Of a stretch of 64,000 bases of DNA, positions 62,059 through 64,000 are shown piece by piece (within the stretch, counting starts at the first letter, position 1; every line of letters begins with the position of its first letter). The position numbers and the translations under genes are program-made. The DNA is from Gemmobacter aquaticus (GTDB taxonomy: Bacteria; Pseudomonadota; Alphaproteobacteria; Rhodobacterales; Rhodobacteraceae): positions 434,001-498,000 of the forward strand of contig NZ_VOAK01000011.1 in assembly GCF_007859075.1 (NCBI RefSeq), in the 5' to 3' direction. The notes below the pieces were generated by a model. That model made no database searches. It was not told the DNA's origin and saw nothing but the letters and a program-made list of their open reading frames with translations.

Positions 62059-62631
62059 CTAGAGCGACGAGAGCAGGACGTTTTCCCCCTGACCGCGCCG
62101 GACGAGCGAGAAGCTGCGCTCCAGTTTTTGTTGTTCTGGTTCGTCAGCATAGATCGATTTTTCAGACATGGCTATCGCGCGCATCAGATTTTCGCGAATC
62201 GCGTCCGAGTTGCCACTGTCCAGTGCATAGGCCTGCTGGAACACGTTCTTTGCCTCTGGCGCCTTGCCCTGTTCCATCAGGACGACGCCAAGGTTGTTCA
62301 ACGCCGGAACAAAGGTCGGCTCCTCATCCAGCGCGCGGCGCAGCACCTGTTCGGCCTGACCCAGACGGCCGAGCGCAAGGTTTGCGCTGCCGATAGCCGA
62401 GAGCACATCCGCGTTGATCCCTTGCTGCGCTGCTGCGCGGTAATAGGCCTTGAGCGCGAGTTCCGGCTCCCCTGCCTCAAGCAGGCGGTGGCCGACGATC
62501 AGCCCGTCAACATCTTCGGCGCTGGCGTCGACGCCCGGGGCAGATTTGTCGGAAGCGCCCAAGGTGCCGCCGCCAAGGGACTGGCAGGCACAAAGAAGGC
62601 ACAGGCCAAGCAGCAGGAATGCGGTCTTCAT
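62059..62631 (-). CDS. TPR lipoprotein of the Tad locus (second)
   Basis: The 190-residue protein has a lipobox (AFLLLGLCLLCAC, with Cys16 the likely lipid site) and about three TPR units, such as SANLALGRLGQAEQVLRRAL and NNLGVVLMEQGKAPEAKNVF. The C-terminal 40 residues (AMSEKSIYADEPEQQKLERS and the rest) are not TPR. It is a companion of the TadD-type protein and is 15 bases after tadC. Confidence 0.87.
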   Translation of the reverse strand: MKTAFLLLGLCLLCACQSLGGGTLGASDKSAPGVDASAEDVDGLIVGHRLLEAGEPELALKAYYRAAAQQGINADVLSAIGSANLALGRLGQAEQVLRRALDEEPTFVPALNNLGVVLMEQGKAPEAKNVFQQAYALDSGNSDAIRENLMRAIAMSEKSIYADEPEQQKLERSFSLVRRGQGENVLLSSL

Positions 62632-62646
62632 GGGGCTCCGGTCAGT

Positions 62647-63618
62647 TCACCTGCCGCCAAGCTGGGTTGCGATGCTGTAAATCGAGGGTCCGATCAGGAT
62701 CAGCATCAGCGGCGGCAGGGTGAACATCATTGTGCCCAGTGTCAGCTTCGTCGGCAAGACGTTCGCCTTTTCTTCGGCGCGCATCACTCGCTTGTCGCGC
62801 ATTTCCGCCGAGTAGACCCGCAAGGCCTCGGAGATCGACGTACCGAAGGTCGCCGATTGCACAAGCGTCGTCACAAAGGATGACACATCCGCGACGCCTA
62901 CTCGCTCCGACAGGTCTTTCAGCACCTGAACGCGTTCCTTGCCGGCCTTTACCTCTTGCGAGACCTGTTCGAATTCGTCGGCGAGGGCGGGGTAGCCTGC
63001 GCGCATTTCCTGCGCCACGCGGTTGATCGACTGGTCCAGCGACTGACCTGCCTCGACGCAGACCAGCATCAGGTCGAGCGCATCGGCAAAGCCCGCGACG
63101 ATTTCCTGCTGGCGGGTCTGCAGGCGGCGCTGAACCCAGTACTGTGGCAGGTAATAGCCAAAGGCCGCCGGCATGATCGTGTAAAGGATCATCGTTTGTG
63201 TCGGGATATCGCCGCGCTGTGACTTGAGCAGCAGCGTATAGGCCAGCCCCAGGATCAGCGCGCCTATGCCAAGCGCCAGTTTGGCAAAGTGGTAGGTGCG
63301 GACCGCGTTCTTGGATCGATAGCCTGCGCGCAGCATCTTCAGTCGCGCGGCCGACATTTCCTCAACGCTTTGGGGTTCAAGGAAATGCGCGTATTTTTCC
63401 AGCTTATCGGCGCTGCTCTTGGTTCGCAGGGCGGCGCCTTCCGTCTTGCCTGTCATTGCCGCCCGCTGCTGGCGCAGCTTTTCAAGCGGGTCGTGCTGCT
63501 TCTTCAGCAGGGTCGGGATGACGGCCAGTACCAGCAGCAAGCCCAACGCCAGGAGGGCGAAAACCGGGCCAAGTGGACCCAGCTTCTCAACCAGAAGCGC
63601 ATTGAAACTCTCGAACAT
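62647..63618 (-). CDS. tadC: Tad pilus inner-membrane platform protein TadC
   Basis: This 323-residue type II secretion F-domain protein has an N-terminal helix (GPVFALLALGLLLVLAVIPTL, shown in part as residues of the first segment), two central membrane segments and a C-terminal one. The cytoplasmic GspF domain contains ALDLMLVCVEAGQSLDQSIN and the SSFVTTLVQSATFGTSISEA segment. TadC with TadB forms the membrane platform on which TadA works. It lies 13 bases after tadB. Confidence 0.93.
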   Translation of the reverse strand: MFESFNALLVEKLGPLGPVFALLALGLLLVLAVIPTLLKKQHDPLEKLRQQRAAMTGKTEGAALRTKSSADKLEKYAHFLEPQSVEEMSAARLKMLRAGYRSKNAVRTYHFAKLALGIGALILGLAYTLLLKSQRGDIPTQTMILYTIMPAAFGYYLPQYWVQRRLQTRQQEIVAGFADALDLMLVCVEAGQSLDQSINRVAQEMRAGYPALADEFEQVSQEVKAGKERVQVLKDLSERVGVADVSSFVTTLVQSATFGTSISEALRVYSAEMRDKRVMRAEEKANVLPTKLTLGTMMFTLPPLMLILIGPSIYSIATQLGGR

Positions 63619-63631
63619 GCCGCTTCCTCCC

Positions 63632-64000
63632 TCAGACCTTGATGTTGACCATGATCTTCATGAAGATCACGTTGACGGTGAGCATCACCCCGACGACCAA
63701 GGCTGCCGGGATGAACAGCGACGATTTCTGAACTTCGTCAAAATAGTCGGGCTTCAGCATCAGCACCATCAGCAGGGCAACGATCGGGAAGGCCGAGAGA
63801 AACATGCCCGACCACTTCGCCTCGGCCGTGATAGCCCGGACCCTGCGAAACAGCTTGAAGCGCGAGCGGATCACCTGGGCCAGCCCCTCAAGGATCTCGG
63901 CCAGGTTGCCGCCCGACTGTTGCTGGATCGCGACGGCCACGGCAAGGAAGCGGAGGTCCTGATTATCCATCCGTTCGGCAAAGGCTTTCAGGCTTTCGGC
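63632..64000 (-). CDS. tadB: Tad pilus inner-membrane platform protein TadB, C-terminal part
   Basis: The frame is open to the right edge, so only the last 122 residues are present. They contain the end of the GspF domain (RFLAVAVAIQQQSGGNLAEI, then EGLAQVIRSRFKLFRRVRAI) and two C-terminal membrane helices ending IFMKIMVNIKV. The arrangement and position before tadC identify TadB. The N-terminal half is outside the window. Confidence 0.93.
   Translation of the reverse strand, partial: AESLKAFAERMDNQDLRFLAVAVAIQQQSGGNLAEILEGLAQVIRSRFKLFRRVRAITAEAKWSGMFLSAFPIVALLMVLMLKPDYFDEVQKSSLFIPAALVVGVMLTVNVIFMKIMVNIKV

Noticed and set aside
1-64000. Search for CRISPR arrays, prophage, integrases, transposases and rRNA genes
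   Set aside because: No regularly spaced direct repeats, no integrase or transposase motifs and no rRNA sequence were seen. The only repeated units are the intergenic palindromes and operator sites listed.

Overview
The window is a gene-dense, high-GC stretch of chromosome from an alphaproteobacterium, most likely a member of the Rhodobacteraceae. Support for this comes from aerobic-type cobaltochelatase CobS/CobT, a TauE/SafE permease paired with a TIGR02186 protein, a CsaA-like tRNA-binding protein, a BolA/J-domain pair, an alphaproteobacterial Tad pilus locus and many four-base ATGA or one-base TGATG gene overlaps. I see no prophage, CRISPR array, rRNA operon or insertion sequence. The only RNA gene I can support is one tRNA with a CAU anticodon (53015-53087, minus).

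Layout. 1-255: 3' end of lepA. 259-3579 (minus): YbjN-like protein, proC, csaA-like gene, 2-hydroxyacid dehydrogenase, sulfotransferase. 3867-12414 (minus): a fatty-acid oxidation region with two MerR regulators, acyl-CoA dehydrogenase, a small ribbon-helix-helix-like protein, a GST, thiolase, two tandem cupins and a fused hydratase/3-hydroxyacyl-CoA dehydrogenase; palindromic TGACGT-type sites lie upstream of the first MerR gene and of the thiolase gene. 12592-14851 (plus): two PaaI-type thioesterases and a MATE pump in overlapping frames. 14841-16516 (minus): TIGR02186 and TauE/SafE. 16776-22256 (minus): a purine nucleoside importer (BMP-family binding protein, ATPase, two permeases) with purine nucleoside phosphorylase; guanine deaminase follows at 28132-29406. 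22421-24274 (minus): rimI, tsaB, an Nfu-type scaffold and a small protein. 24390-29406: stress protein, two unknown plus-strand genes (one with a cysteine cluster), a site-2 protease gene broken at a nine-base homopolymer, a branched-chain aminotransferase and a VOC protein. 29530-33250: mgtE, 5-formyl-THF cyclo-ligase, aminopeptidase P. 33324-36380: cobT and cobS. 36739-43245: a glycosyltransferase with an added C-terminal domain, J-domain protein, bolA, malate synthase G, photolyase-family protein.

43357-52966 is the most interesting block. It holds an enolase-superfamily enzyme, an SGNH esterase, a peptide-type ABC importer (binding protein on plus, ATPases and permeases on minus), a KdgF-like cupin, a FadR/FCD-type GntR regulator and an alpha/beta hydrolase. 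The same short palindrome (CTGTC-n-GACA-like) lies upstream of the enolase gene, the permease operon, the cupin and the GntR gene. I read this as one small regulon for uptake and breakdown of a sugar acid, perhaps an acylated or unsaturated uronate. The substrate is inference.

53015-59225: the tRNA, purM-purN, a YbaN-family membrane protein, an HxlR regulator divergent from an Old Yellow Enzyme, rnd, a lipoprotein and sufE. 59273-64000 (minus): a Tad pilus region (tadB partial, tadC, two TPR lipoproteins, tadV-type prepilin peptidase) ending in a MoxR-like AAA ATPase.

A palindromic intergenic repeat, a GC hairpin followed by a GAGGATATTTG-like tail and a purine-rich end, occurs about ten times, three times as facing pairs. 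It behaves like a REP/BIME-type element.
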